A stretch of 64,000 bases of DNA from Halichoerus grypus (Eukaryota > Chordata > Mammalia > Carnivora > Phocidae): positions 5,952,001 to 6,016,000 of the forward strand of contig NC_135717.1 in assembly GCF_964656455.1 (NCBI RefSeq). Direction: 5' to 3'. Shown in pieces: positions 10,708-23,407 of the stretch. Numbering within the stretch: position 1 is the first letter of the stretch; each line of letters opens with the position of its first letter. Made by a program: the position numbers and the translations under genes. The notes below the pieces were generated by a model. It worked only from the letters and a program-made list of their open reading frames with translations, was not told the DNA's origin and made no database searches.

Positions 10708-12467
10708 TATTTATTGTACGATGTGCAATCAATTTTTGTAATACAAATGGGAATTCAACATCTAAAGATCCAAACATTTTAATCTCACATTAAAGGGGAA
10801 AAATAATATATACAAAAATATACAGTAACTTCGTTTTTCTTAGTTTGCATTCCCATGTCTAGACAATCTTAAGGACTATTTTAATATGATACTGGGGAGG
10901 GTGGAGGGGAATAAAAATTACGTATCTCATGGTGTGTACTTGAAATAAAAAAAGACAGGGAATCATAAGTTAGCTCCTTTTATAGGAACATATTAGGATT
11001 ATGAATTTTGATCCCATTTAAATCTATAATCTGCACAAAATACAGGCAAAATATGATTTTCTATAAACAGGAACTTGACATTTTTAGATCTTATTCTAAA
11101 ATTGCGCTAACATTTTAATGGAATCATCTCAATATTTTTCTATTCTTTGTACATAGTACTAACATCCCATACATCTGTCTCTTAGAGGAGTTTTGAAAGA
11201 GAATTTACCTACTACGGTCCATATCAATATTATAACAAAGGCATGCTATATGGTGGCAGGGGGTGGGGTGGGTAAATTTCTGGATTCACTGGTGAAAGAA
11301 ACCAAGGAACAGGGAAAAACAGGTCTGGCAGAAATTCAGTAATGGAGCAAGGACTATGTGCTGGTCTGACGAGCAGACATGATATGTATAAACAAAAGCA
11401 GGTAGGGGACAGTGATGGAAAATAAGAACTCAGATGCCAGCTACCTTCTAACAGAATCTAGGCAAACCTCAAAGTTCTCACAGCAGAGTCAGGTTGTTCT
11501 GCAAAATTAAGTAAACACTGAGAAGCATATTTGTATCATCTGGAGTTACCAAAGGAACTAAAGATAGAAACTCAGGGGCCTGAAGAAAGGCAGGAAAAGG
11601 TATCATCAGTTTTTCACCTGAATCTCTTCTGTACTGCTTTACTATTTTATTTATTACCATATGCAGCTATTCAATTTTTAAGAACAAAAATTTTAATTAA
11701 GGATAAAATAAAATGACATTGTTAGCTCGCTTTATGTATACAGATCTGTTTCTGATTTGAAAAACAAATTAGAAAATGTTAGTATGACCCCATGACGATG
11801 GACTCTGACAATAAAATGATCGTAATAAATGCTGACACAGGCATAGAACAAGATCTGTAGGCTCCTATTTCTAACTCATATACCAAGTTATCTCATGGGT
11901 TAATGGGGCAGGAGCACAGGGGAGGGGAGCAACAAGCAGACAGCTTTGCTTTCTATAGCAAATATTACTGTAACTTCAAAATTGAATATATATGACTTTT
12001 GTCAGGGATCCTAAAGATGAAGAATTAAACTAAAACATGTATGACTGGAAAAGTAACTGAGAAACAAAATCAGAGTAAAGATTAATAGCAGTATTTCTAA
12101 GAGAAAGAGAGAATGGGCAGGTTATTTTTTTCCTTCATATTTTCATGGGTTTTGCCCCAAATATTGTACAAACAAGATGTATTCCTGTATAACAGAAAAC
12201 TTGTATTTTTACAAATGATTTTTAAGAATATATTCAGATAAAAATCTTCTAAGAGAGGCATGTTGACCCACCACTTCCTTAAAGGTATCCAGCTTTATGA
12301 AATACCAAAATACAATACTTAATCAATTCTAAGGTCTGTGTCTTAACCTCTCTGAAATCAAGATGCATCTTACAATCAGCCAGTGACAGGTGGGATTTAG
12401 CTGTCATTGCCTGTACGTGTGGAGATCAAAAGTAACAGCATTAAAACAGAGAGACAACAAAAGGTAA
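10708..12467. other. Intronic sequence, mostly unassigned
   Basis: Only weak repeat-like signals were seen, such as possible old L1M tail sequence near 12010-12240. 8435-8829 and 9216-9629 are also unassigned. Confidence 0.5.
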
Positions 12468-13125
12468 GCACAGAATGACCATATGACCCAGCAATTCCAC
12501 TCCTAGGTATACACCCAAAGGAACTGAAAGTGGGGGCTCAAATACATACTTGTGCATAAATGTTCATCGCAGCATTATTCATAATAGCCAGAAGGTGGAA
12601 AGAGCCCAGGTGTCCATCAACTGATTAATGGATAAACAGATTATAGTATATCCATGCAATGAAGTAGTATTCAGTCATAACATAGAAAGAAACTGACACA
12701 TGCCACAACATGAACGAACCTCGAAAACATTAAGCTAAGTTGAAAGAAGCCAGACACAAAAAGACAGATACTGTATGATTCCACTTTTATGAACTATCTA
12801 AACCAGGCAAATCCATTCAAAAAGTAGATGAGAGGCTACCAGGAGGTTGGGGAAGGGGGAAATGAGCAATTACTTAATGGTTACAGAACTTCTGTTTGGG
12901 ATGATTAAAAAAAACATTTTGGAGATACACAGTGGTGACAGTTACAACAGCATTATGAATAGAATTAATGCCACTGAATTGTATACTTAAAAATGATTAA
13001 AATGGTAAATTGTTATATATTTTACAATTTTTAAAAATTAATAATGTAATATACCAAAAAACCACTGAATTTTACACTTAAGTGGGTGAATTGCATGGTG
13101 TGTCGACTGTCTGAATACAGTGGTT
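12468..13125 (+). mobile_element. Old L1M 3' end
   Basis: GACCATATGACCCAGCAATT at 12477 through the ORF2 end, then a 3'UTR with GAATTGTATACTTAAAAATG. It is 5'-truncated and diverged. Confidence 0.8.
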
Positions 13126-13163
13126 TTTAAAAACTTACAGAGCTAAGAATGGCCCACTCTTCT

Positions 13164-13363
13164 TTTTTAAGATTTTTTTTATTTATTTATTTGACAGAGA
13201 GAGACACAGCGAGAGAGAGAGAGAGCACAAGCAGGGGAGTGGGAGAGGGAGAAGCAGGCTTCCCGCTGAGCAGGGAGCCCGATGTGGGGCTCGATCCCAG
13301 GACTCTGGGATCATGACCTGAGCCGAAGGCAGACGCTTAACGACTGAGCCACCGAGGCGCCCC
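13164..13363 (-). mobile_element. CanSINE, full length
   Basis: Complete reversed copy with an exact 19-base duplication AAGAATGGCCCACTCTTCT at 13145 and 13364, indicating a fairly recent insertion. Confidence 0.96.
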
Positions 13364-13637
13364 AAGAATGGCCCACTCTTCTAAAAAAGGTGCACTGTCA
13401 ACATTATTTATGACACAGTATGTGGAAATACACAAATATTTTTTGATTTTAGTCTAACAGCTAATTCATGAGAGATGGGCACTGAATATGAAGATATTTT
13501 AAGAATTCTTTCATCTATTTTGCTTTTACTTTTTCATTATAATGCACAAGAATAGTACATGATAAAAATCTATACTTAAATAAGTTACCCTTGCAAGAGT
13601 ATAAATAAAAATGAAAGATAATAAGAAAGCTCTGCTA

Positions 13638-13773
13638 GGGCACCTGGGTGCCTCAGCCAGTTAGGCATCTGACTCTTGATTTCAACTCAGGTCTTGATCT
13701 CAGGATTGTGAGTTCAAGCCCTGTGTTGGGCTCCACGCTAGGCGTGCAGCCTACTTAAAAAATAAAAAAAAAA
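13638..13773 (+). mobile_element. Older short CanSINE
   Basis: The head GGGCACCTGGGTGCCTCAGC and tRNA-derived body are present. It passes from CAGCCTACTTAAAAAATAAA straight into the A-tail without the long CT tract, as in older CanSINE subfamilies. Confidence 0.88.
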
Positions 13774-13780
13774 GTGGGGG

Positions 13781-14005
13781 GGGGCGCCTGGGTGGCTCAG
13801 TCATTAAGCATCTGCCTTTGGCTCAGGTAATGGTCCCAGGGTCCTGGGATCGAGTCCCACATCGGGCTCCCTGCTCCGCGGGAGAAGCCTGCTTCTCCCT
13901 CTCCCGCTCCCCCTGCTTGTGTTCCCTCTCTCACTATGTGTCTGTCAAATAAATAAATAAAATATTTAAAATAAATAAATAAATATTTAAAAATTAAAAA
14001 AAAAA
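13781..14005 (+). mobile_element. CanSINE next to the A-tail of the previous SINE
   Basis: A full-length younger copy begins 8 bases after the preceding copy's A-tail. Its own tail is expanded (AAATAAATAAATAAATATTT and on). The pair forms a head-to-tail SINE dimer. Confidence 0.92.
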
Positions 14006-14779
14006 GAAACCTGTCATTGTTTAATTTACAGCATTTCGTCCCTTCTAAGGGTGACCATAACAGTGCATCTCACAATCAATGTGCATACACCACTCACAGC
14101 ACCATATACATGCATGCCCGTGTGCATACACACGTGGACCCTTTTCCTAAGCATCCTGTGAAATCAAACATACATTTGCACTCCAATACAGTCATTTCTG
14201 AAAATTAATTAAAAAACACCGGGAAGAATATCTAAAATGAATGCCATTTTCCCCATTCAATGTGTTTGCCATTGCAAGTACTAAAAGAAATGCACTGGCT
14301 TCATGTGAAGGTATGACAAAGCAGAAATCTAATACAGATATAAGGTCTATTACTCATTTGGATCCATGACTCAGAGCATTTTAAATATACATATGGAAAC
14401 CAGAATCTTTTCATAACTAGACTACAAACGAGAAACTCATGCCAAGACGTGACAAACACAAATCTTAAAAAGCTTCACAGATTTAAATCTTCCATTTAAA
14501 ACACAAACTATTTTATCAATGCTTTGATGTAATCCCGAAAATGCAGCAACCACAGAGTTTCAAATCCCCATAACATTTTCTGGTTTTGATGATGGTAATC
14601 ACTTGTCCAATTAATGGTAAATATACACTGCATGACACGTACAAGTTCAGAGGAAATTCATCTATTAATGGAGGTGATTATTGGGATTTCTTGTTACATA
14701 AAAAAAAAAAAATCTGCAGTGGATACCTCTGGACACAACTTTTCTATTGGAAGAAATGTATTCCAAACCTTCCCATTTT
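14006..14779. other. Intronic sequence, nothing recognised
   Basis: AT-rich, with no repeat or exon recognised. 15241-15567 and 17350-17789 are similar. Confidence 0.5.
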
Positions 14780-15240
14780 TACAATAACTTCATCAGTTTG
14801 GTCACTATAGAAGCAACACATGCTCATCAGAGCTATCCGAGTAAGTACTAGAAGCACCCATAATCTCACCACCTAGCTATAATCTCTCCTACTGTTTTCA
14901 TATGGAGACTTTCTGTGTATGTCAGAGAGTGAGCCACAAAGTGGCTAAGGGCCCAATTCTAGAGCCTAACTCGCAGCTTCAAGTCCTGCCTCTTCTACTT
15001 ACTGGTTGAGTGACCGTGGGCAAACCAGGCAATAGTTCCATGCCTGTCTGTCCAGTAGGAATAATTGTAGCTCTTCATCCAATTCTTAAATATAATGATC
15101 CAACCCATACAGTTTTGCTACCTGCCTTTTTCCGCTTAATAAAACGTGTGAACGGTTTCCATGTCATTAAATATCCTTCTATAAAATGTTTAAGGGCCAC
15201 AAGGCATCCCATTACACGGCTGTGCCACAAGGCGTTCTGA
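14780..15240 (-). mobile_element. Old L1M fragments with a MIR between
   Basis: CACCCATAATCTCACCACCT (14856) and TTTTTCCGCTTAATAAAACG then TTCCATGTCATTAAATATCC (15127-15176) are typical of antisense old L1M 3' regions. 14925-15035 (GGGCCCAATTCTAGAGCCTA, ACTTACTGGTTGAGTGACCG) reads as a plus-strand MIR core. Confidence 0.5.
14925..15035 (+). mobile_element. MIR SINE fragment
   Basis: It carries the MIR core order: TCTAGAGCCTAACTCGCAGC, CAAGTCCTGCCTCTTCTACT, TACTGGTTGAGTGACCGTGG, GCAA. The 3' half is missing. Confidence 0.65.
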
Positions 15241-15580
15241 TCCCTACAGCCAGGCACTTTAACCATCGCCAATCTTTCTGCTATTCCAACAAGGCATTTA
15301 CACAAGGAGACCAGGAACGGTTGGGAGGCAGGTGTCCCAAATCTCAGTGACGGCAACACTACATACACCAAGACCAGGCCACTAGCCTAGGAGACGGCTG
15401 TTGTGCCTCCTGGCCACCCAAGATACCTTAGTTTTTGTCTCTTCTCAAGTTTGGTGCCCAGCCTTCTAGCCATTCTACGAGTTCCCAACAACCTTCTATA
15501 AATTCCCTTATGCTATGTTAGCTGAAGTCCGTTTCTGTTACTTGTAACCAAAACACTTTACTGATATAGAAGACCTCATT

Positions 15581-15770
15581 TTTTTTAAAAAAATTTTATT
15601 TATTTGAGAGAGAGAATGAGACAGAGAGAGCATGAGAGGGGGGAGGGTCAGAGGGAGAAGGAGACTCCCTGCTGAGCAGGGAGCCCGATGCAGGACTCGA
15701 TCCCAGGACTCCAGGATCACGACCTGAGCCAAAGGCAGTCGCTTAACCAACTGAGCCACCCAGGCGCCCT
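15581..15770 (-). mobile_element. CanSINE
   Basis: Reversed copy with the GAGAGGGGGGAGGGTCAGAG subfamily variant in the purine tract. The exact duplication AGAAGACCTCATT lies at 15568 and 15771. Confidence 0.95.
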
Positions 15771-15785
15771 AGAAGACCTCATTCC

Positions 15786-15788
<3 letters not shown>

Positions 15789-15865
<77 letters not shown>
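15789..15865 (+). repeat. (AC)n microsatellite, about 38 units
   Basis: 77 bases of uninterrupted AC dinucleotide, 19 bases after the end of a CanSINE. A pure array of this length is usually polymorphic. Confidence 0.98.
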
Positions 15866-15867
<2 letters not shown>

Positions 15868-16139
15868 AAGTACAGAGCCAACCAACCTTCCCAGGTCAGC
15901 TATATCCCAGGAAGCAGTCAGTAAAACCAGACAGCTATAATGCAAAGCACAAAAGCTCTCCAAAAGAATTTTCCATTGCAATGAAAATTCTGCTATGAGA
16001 CTCTGTATGCATTTATAGGCCTGGGATGCTACAATTTCAATCATGCAAAATTACACCAAGTATATAATCTACAGAAACACCGATCCAATCTTTCTCAGTA
16101 TTAACTAATACTGTTATTACTACTAATAATAATTACTAA

Positions 16140-16370
16140 TACTCATATACCATGCTACTATATGCCAGGCACTAATTTACCTATTAGCTATTTCATCATT
16201 GCAATAAATGTGTAAGTACTATTATTATCTGCATGTGATATACAAGCAAAGTGAGGCATCAGAGAGACTGAGTAACTTGCCCGAGATCACACAGCTATTC
16301 AGGTATCTGAACCCAGGCCATCCAACATCAAAATCTATGTTCTCAACCACCATATATACTGCTTCTTGAT
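16140..16370 (-). mobile_element. MIR SINE
   Basis: Antisense MIR: TATATGCCAGGCACTAATTT, then AAGTACTATTATTATCTGCA, GAGTAACTTGCCCGAGATCA, CACAGCT, and a tail TTCTCAACCACCATATATAC. Confidence 0.85.
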
Positions 16371-16589
16371 TTTTGTCTCATGACAGATTTTTAAATTATG
16401 ATCATATATTAATTACATTTTCATTATTATGATATTGATATAAAAATTGGTATGTAAATGGCAAAAGAATATTTACCAAATAGATGGGCTCCAATAAATA
16501 CTTCATCTTCTACTATAGCTTCTCCCACTAAGACTATGATCCCAGTACCCAGAACCCCGTATCATCCCCCTTCCTCCTCCAACAAATGC

Positions 16590-16925
16590 CATGTGCTGTT
16601 CCCCTCCTAAGCCTTCACTCAAGCCATTATTTAAAATGCCCTCCAAACCCATCACCCATCTGCCTATTTCCATCCAGCAATGCAATGGCAAGCTCAAATA
16701 CCACATCCTCCACCAACTTTCCTCAAGCCCATCTAGATGGAACAACGGACTCTGCCTGCCCCCATGTTCCTGTGATTCTGTTTGCCTCCAATGGAGCATG
16801 TATTGCAATCTGCTAGTTTTCCTCCCAATCCTTCTCTTCCCAATGTAAGATTCTAGAAAGCAGAGACTACATCTGATAAATTCCCTTCTTTTATTTAGTA
16901 TCCTCCACGGTACAGAAAAAAAGTT
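16590..16925 (+). mobile_element. L2 LINE 3' fragment (probable)
   Basis: A pyrimidine-rich run with TGTGCTGTTCCCCTCCTAAG, CTCAAATACCACATCCTCCA and GTAAGATTCTAGAAAGCAGA, GACTACATCTG matches the order of the L2 3' region. It is diverged. Confidence 0.55.
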
Positions 16926-17135
16926 GTCACAAGTAGTTTAGTTGCTCCATTAATGAGTACTGAAGTGAAGGGAATCAGGGCGTTGAAGTCTATCAAGATA
17001 GACTATCCCGAGGAAGCAAACTGGAAAATATTAAAGATCTAGAAAAATTTAGCCTACATTAAACTACTCTAAATCCCTGGAAATTGAAATCTAAAAACCT
17101 ATCGTTAAGAGACACTATCATTTGTGGAATTTTAA

Positions 17136-17331
17136 TTTTATTTTTTTAAAGATTTTATTATTTGACAGAGAAAGAGATAGTGAGAGCAGGAACACAAGCA
17201 GGGCGAGTGGGAGAGGGAGAAGCAGGCTTCCTGCCGAGCAGGGAGCCCGATGCGGGGCTCGATCCCAGGACCCTGGGATCATGACCTGAGCCGAAGGCAG
17301 ACGCTTAATGACTGAGCCACCCAGGCGCCCC
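17136..17331 (-). mobile_element. CanSINE
   Basis: Complete reversed copy. The exact duplication CATTTGTGGAATTTTAA lies at 17119 and 17332. Confidence 0.96.
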
Positions 17332-17806
17332 CATTTGTGGAATTTTAACATGTATCTCAATAGGTCCTTTTATGGTCTGAATGTGCACACTGTGGAAATG
17401 AACAAGGAAATTTTTTGGAAAACTATTTAAAATATTTGGTAAATACTGGGAACACAAGGCCACATAAACCACAAAGAAAAAGCCTAAATTCTGGCCGCCC
17501 CTATAGCAAGCAGTGAGGGGACTAACTGCAGGTAAATCAGACAGGTGGCCAACTCTCACTCTAAGAATTCCATTGCCTTCTGCAGCTCTTGTCTTCCTTC
17601 TATTGGTTTTCCTCAAGTGATTTATGGACTAAATCAAAGCTAAGAAGCTCTTTGCATTTTTTGAGTTACCTGCTCATTGCCGCAGTGAAGATGAAATATT
17701 CCCCTTGTGTTTTTCCTATATTGGATAAGTAAGTGTGGAAAACAGTACGAAGAAATCCACATACTTATAATTATTAACCAAATGGAATTAATAAACTGTA
17801 GATTCT

Positions 17807-18010
17807 TTTTTTTTTTTTAAAGATTTTATTTATTTATTTGAGAGAGAGAATGAGAGAGAGAGAGAGAGCACATGAGAGGGGGGAGGGTCAGAGGGAGAAG
17901 CAGACTCCCCGCTGAGGAGGGAGCCCGATGCGGGACTCGATCCTGGGACTCCAGGATCATGACCTGAGCCGAAGGCAGTCGCTTAACCAACTGAGCCACC
18001 CAGGCGCCCC
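17807..18010 (-). mobile_element. CanSINE
   Basis: Complete reversed copy with the same GGGGGGAGGGTCAGAGG variant as the copy at 15581. The exact duplication AATAAACTGTAGATTCT lies at 17790 and 18011. Confidence 0.96.
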
Positions 18011-18274
18011 AATAAACTGTAGATTCTATGATAAGTTTGGGGGTAAGGTATATTCCTGCGTCACCAAAAGAAATAAGACAAAAAAGGCAACTCACGGCCC
18101 ACACCACCTGCGGATCAAACCCAGAAGGAGCTCTCCCATGCCATCTGTAGGAAGAGAATTGAGATCCACCCTTACCACCTGACACATTAACTCCTCTGCC
18201 ACCATGAGGAACCCTCACCAGCGGGAACATCTCCAAGAACGCTTTCTTTTCAGAAAACTAAAGCCTCACCTTTG

Positions 18275-18386
18275 TTTTTTTTAAGATTTTATTTTTAAGT
18301 AATCTCTCCACCCAATGTGGGGCTCAAACTGACAACCCCGAGATCTAGAGTCACATGTTCTACTGACTGAGCCAGCCAGGCACCCC
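18275..18386 (-). mobile_element. Old short CanSINE subfamily
   Basis: AAGATTTTATTTTTAAGTAA, TCTCTCCACCCAATGTGGGG and GAGCCAGCCAGGCACCCC mark the older tRNA-Lys SINE form without a CT tract. A similar copy lies at 40947. Confidence 0.85.
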
Positions 18387-18711
18387 TCGCTTTTAAAAAT
18401 ATAAAAGCTACATTGAGATCTTTCTGACGGGGCTTAGTTGATTCCTTATAATCCACACTCATTAAGAGTTCCTGGAAATCCTTTGCACCTAACCCAACAA
18501 CAGGAAAACAACTATTCTCGGATACAGAGAAATCTGGGTACACACGACCTCCAACAGTCCCTACTGGAAATGATCTTTCTGTCCCATTTGCAGGGCTGCC
18601 TGTGCCAAACAGCATAGTTACAGGAAGCAAGCAATATTAAGCTGGTTCCAGCCTTCACAAAGCCAATTCCAAAGTGGCACCAGATGGCAGTCCCAAAGAA
18701 AAAAGGTTACT

Positions 18712-20402
18712 CTTTTTTATTTTATTTTACTATGTTATGTTAATCAACATACATCATTAGTTTTTGATGTAGTGTTCCATGATTCATTGTGTATAACACC
18801 CAGTGCTCCATTCAATATGTGCCCTCTTTAATACCCACCACCAGGCTAACCCATCCCCCCACCCTCCTCCCCTCTAGAACACTCAGTTTGTTTCTCAGAG
18901 TCTATAGTCTCTCATGGTTCGTCTCCCCCTCCGATTCCACCCCCCTTCATTTTTCCCTTCCTACTATCTTTTTTTTTTTTTTTAACATATATTATTTGTT
19001 TCAGAGGTACAGGTCTGTGATTCATCAGTCTTACACAATTCACAGTGCTCACCATACCACATACCCTCCCCAATGTCTATCACCCAGCCACCCCATCCCT
19101 CCCACCCCCCACCACTCCAGCAACTCTCAGTTTATTTCCTGAGATTAAGAATTCCTCATATCAGTGAGATCATATGATACATGTCTTTCTCTGATTGATT
19201 TATTTCGCTTAGCATAATACCCTCTAGTTCCATCCACATCGTTGAGAATGGCAAGATTTCAGTTTTTTTATGGCTGCATAAATATATATATCCATTGTAT
19301 ATATATATGCCACATTTTCTTTATCCATTCATCTGTTGATGAACATCTTGGCTCTTTCCATAGTTTGGCTATTGTGGACATTGCTGCTATAAACATTGGG
19401 GTGCACGTACCCGTTCGGATCACTATGTTTGTATCTTTGGGGTAAATACCCAGTAGTGCAATTGCTGGGTCGTAGGGTAGCTCTATTTTCAACTTTTTGA
19501 GGAAGCTCCATACTGTTTTCCAGAGTGGCTGCACCAGCTTGCATTCCCAACAGTGTAGGAGGGTTACCCTTTCTCCGCATCCCCGCCAACATCTGTTGTT
19601 TCCTGACTTGTTAACTTTAGCCATTCTGACTGGTGTGAGGTGGTATCTCATTGAGGTTTTGATTTGGATTTCCCTGATGCCGAGCGATGTTGAGCACTTT
19701 TTCATGTGTCTGTTGGCCATTTGGATGTCTTCTCTGGAAAAATGTCTGTTCATGTCTTCTGCCCATTTCTTGATTGGATTAGTTGTTCTTTGGGTGTTGA
19801 GTTTGCTAAGTTCTTTATAGATTTTGGATACTAGCCCTTTATCTGATGTGTCATTTGCAAATACCTTCTCCCACTCTGTCGGTTGTCTTTTGGTTTTGTT
19901 GACTATTTCCTTTGCTGTGCAAAACCTTTTTATTTTGATGAAGTCCCAATAGTTCATTTTGCCCTTGCTTCCCTTGCCTTTGGCGATGTTTCTAGAAAGA
20001 AGTAGCTGCGGCTGAGGTCGAAGAGGCTGCCTATGTTCTCCTCTAGGATTTAGATGGACTTCTGTCTCACATTTAGGTCTTTCATCCATTTGGAGTCTAT
20101 TTTTGCATGTGGTGTCAGGAAATGGTCCAGTTTCATTCTTCTGCATGTGGCTGTCCAATTTTCCCAACACCATTTGTTGAAGAGACTGTCTTTTTTCCAT
20201 TGGACAATCTTTCCTGCTTTGTCGAAGATTAGTTGACCATAGAGTTGAGGGTCCATTTCTGGGTTCTCTATTCTGTTCCACTGATCTATGTGTCTGTTTT
20301 TGTGCCAGTACCATACTGTCTTGATGATGACAGCTTTGTAATAGAGCTTGAAGCCCGGAATTGTGATGCCACCAGCTTTGCTTTTCTTTTTCAACATTCC
20401 TG
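18712..20402 (-). mobile_element. 5'-truncated carnivore L1 with ORF2 C-terminus and 3'UTR
   Basis: On the minus strand this carries the last part of L1 ORF2 and the long 3'UTR ending in a TAAAATAAAATAAAAA tail. Two overlapping frames encode it: 20397-20050 and 20314-19268. One frameshift near 20060-20100 and a mutated C-terminus therefore break it. The second frame keeps the ORF2 Cys-rich end ([14 protein letters not shown]) and the [15 protein letters not shown] segment. The endonuclease and most of the reverse transcriptase are missing, so it cannot move by itself. The near-identical flanks AAAAAAGGTTACTCTT (about 18700) and AAAAGAGGTTACTCTT (20403) are the target duplication. It lies in the same orientation as SMURF1. 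Confidence 0.93.
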
Positions 20403-20419
20403 AAAAGAGGTTACTCTTA

Positions 20420-22084
20420 ACGAAATCTCACTGGTTCTTTTGAGTATTAGTAACAACACCAGGGTAGTGAGACATTTGAATGTCCACCTCAACAGCAAAC
20501 TTATTTGCACTTATCTACACCTGGCCCAGAAAATACACAACAAATATACCAAAAGTGTGACAAGGAGGAAAAGTGAGGTCATTAATCTAATTTGCCTATC
20601 TGAGAACACTTTCAAAAGTCATTCTTCTTAAAAAAAAAAAATCATTCATAACAGACATCTCCAAACTCAAAAGTTTTAAGACTATCCCTTTAAAGTATGT
20701 GAAAGGCACTAACAGAACAGAGTTAACCAAACTACAGTGAAACTCACCCTGGTCGCAAACTAAAAAACACTTGGCCATTGTTGCTGTGTAGAGTCTCAAC
20801 AACTGGTCCATACCAGGCATTCCCTGTTACGCCCTTGCACTCAAGACTTTCAATTTTTAAAAGATTAATAGGATCTCTCTTCTTGAAAAGAATCATTCCT
20901 TTAATAAAGTATAACAACACCAAATAGAGAAAAATATCTTTTTAGAGATATACACATGTCTGGAAGGATGCATGCACATCATGTGACAGCACACACGTTG
21001 AATGAAGATCCTCATGTGTTATGTCTACAGAGCTACATATGCCTTCAGTCACAGGCCCTTCTGTTAACCTCAACTCCAGACTTTAGCCTCTCTCTGTATG
21101 ACTTGCCCATGAGGTGACACAGCTAACATCTCAGAAGTTTTAGAATTTCTAAGAATAGAACTAGACCAGAGAATATGGTTAAACATCAGTCAGATGGGTA
21201 AGTTTCATATCCAGTGACCACATCAACCAAACCAGGGCACGTTTTAGAAAAAGAAAGGATACTATTATTGATTATGCCAGGACAACAGGTTTAAAACAGA
21301 ATTGTTCCAAGCAGAAACAAAAAATATGGTCACTCTAGACTATGCCCACCAAGTGAAACTTTTTTTTCCACTTCCAAGAGATACTTCTACTGTTCTATAG
21401 ATGCCAAAACATGCAACAAGTCACCTCCTTTTAGGCATGTTATTTGATAATGGCAGAACAACAGGAACCATGTGGAAAAGGAAGGTAAGATTTGGCAAAG
21501 ACTTGAAATACGCTGTCCAATAAACTAATGCAGAAACGGACAATACTCCTGCTCATCCAAGATTTGAAAAGGACACAGTAGAATCGTCCATTAGATGGGT
21601 ATCACTTTGCAGAGCCATTTTTTCAAGTCAGTCACTAAAGACACAGCTGTAAGCCTAAAGTAATATGCACAGCTTGTCAAGAGAGAGGGTTAGTAAGAAC
21701 CATGGATGGAATTCAGAATCTACAAGATTAACAAATTTGTGATGTGAAGAGATTAATTTCTCCTAATTGATATTAAGAAGTTAATTTCGCTTAATTTTAA
21801 GAAGTTGAAAATCAGTCTGCACTTTTGGAAATAAGATATTAAGAGAATATGATGATTCCTCATATGCAATTATTTGCCCATCTTCTCTCCTCTTCCCCAC
21901 TCTGCTATACTCTACCCTGTGATACTGGGGCTGGGCTCCCAGACACCAAGCCAGCTGGCTCCCTGTTCAGAGCTGCCAATGGAAAGTCCTAGAGAGAGGG
22001 TGAGAGATGAGGAAGAAAAAGTGACTTCTTGCCTGTTTCCCAATTTCTGTCAGCATCATTCCAGCAGCAGCTGAATTTCCATGT
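20420..22084. other. Intronic sequence free of recognisable repeats
   Basis: 1.66 kb with no CanSINE, L1 or MIR recognised and no coding signal. Confidence 0.5.
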
Positions 22085-22245
22085 AGAAATTTATCCACAG
22101 ACATGCTTACAGATGTGTAAAATGACACACATTCAAGGATATTCACTGCAGCATCATGTGTAAAAGTGCAAGACTATAGCCACCCTGCATGTCCATCAAA
22201 GAGGGCCAGGTGATTTAACATAAATAAGGAATAACGGAGGAACAC
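22085..22245 (+). mobile_element. Old L1M 3' fragment
   Basis: CATTCAAGGATATTCACTGC then AGCATCATGTGTAAAAGTGC and GCATGTCCATCAAAGAGGGC corresponds to the old L1M ORF2 end. Confidence 0.65.
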
Positions 22246-23204
22246 AGTAACCAAAAAAGGGACAGAAGACATACAGAAAACAAATATCAAAATGGCAGAA
22301 GTCTTTTTTTTTTTCTGCTAGTGACAATAATTAGCATTTTATTTTCTTCACAATGGACCCAACAATAGCACCTAAGCTGCATCTGGTTATAGACTCCTTA
22401 GTATAAATGCTTATGTAACACAAATGTAAAAGCTCCAGGAATACTGGTAGATGTCTTTATCAACAAATACATAAATTTAAATGTTAAACTCTTCAACTAA
22501 AAGGTAGAGATGAACAAAATGGATAACAAAACATGATCCAACTATATGCTGTCTATAAATGATTCATTTTAGATTCAAATACACAAACAGGTTGAAAATG
22601 AACAGATAGAAAAAGATACTCCACACTAACAGTGACCAGTGACAACAACTGGAGTGGCTATATTAACATGAGACAAAACAGACTTTAGGACAAAAATTGT
22701 TACAAGGGACAAAGACAGACCTTATATAATGATAAAAGAGTCAATTCACAAGGAAGCTATAACAATTACAGATATATATGCACCTAACAATGGAGCCCCA
22801 AATATATAAAGGAAAAACTGACAAAATTGAAGGGAGAAATAGAAAGTTCCACAATAATAGTTGGAGGCATCAACACCCCACTTTCAATAATGGATAGAAA
22901 AATTAGCCAGAAGATTAAAAAGGAAACAGAAGACTTAACACTATAAACCAACTAGACCTAACAGACACACAGAACAATCACAAACAGAAAACACATTCTT
23001 CCCAAGTGCATGTGAAACGTTCTCCAGTATTAACCATACATTAGGCCATAAAAAAGTTTTAATAAATTTTAAGAGACTGCAATAATTCAAAGTATCTCCT
23101 CCAACCACAGTGGAATGAAATTGGAAATCAGTAACAGAAGGAAATCCAGAATTCACAAATCGGTTGAAGCTAAACAACGTACTTTTAAAAACTAGTGAGT
23201 CACT

Positions 23205-23407
23205 GGGGCGCCTGGGTGGTTCATTCAGTTAAGCATCTGATTTTGGCTCAGGTCTGGATCTTAGGATCATGAGATCGAGCCCCAAATGGAGCTCCATGCT
23301 GGGCATGGAGCCTGCTTGAGATTCTCTCTCTCCCTCTGCCCCTCCCCAACCCTACACTCACACGCACGCATGTGCTCTTTCTCTCAAAAAAAAAAAAAAA
23401 AAAAAAA
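23205..23407 (+). mobile_element. CanSINE, older subfamily
   Basis: The head GGGGCGCCTGGGTGGTTCAT, a body with GGAGCCTGCTTGAGATTCTC and a 21-base A run. Flanks ACTAGTGAGTCA and ACTTAGTGGATCA form a diverged duplication inside the old L1. Confidence 0.92.

Noticed and set aside
15688..16044. Open frames over the AC repeat giving His-Thr or Val-Cys runs
   Set aside because: Simple-repeat translation with no coding context.
19268..20397. L1 ORF2 open frames as a host gene
   Set aside because: They are the frameshifted C-terminus of a 5'-truncated L1 with a target duplication.
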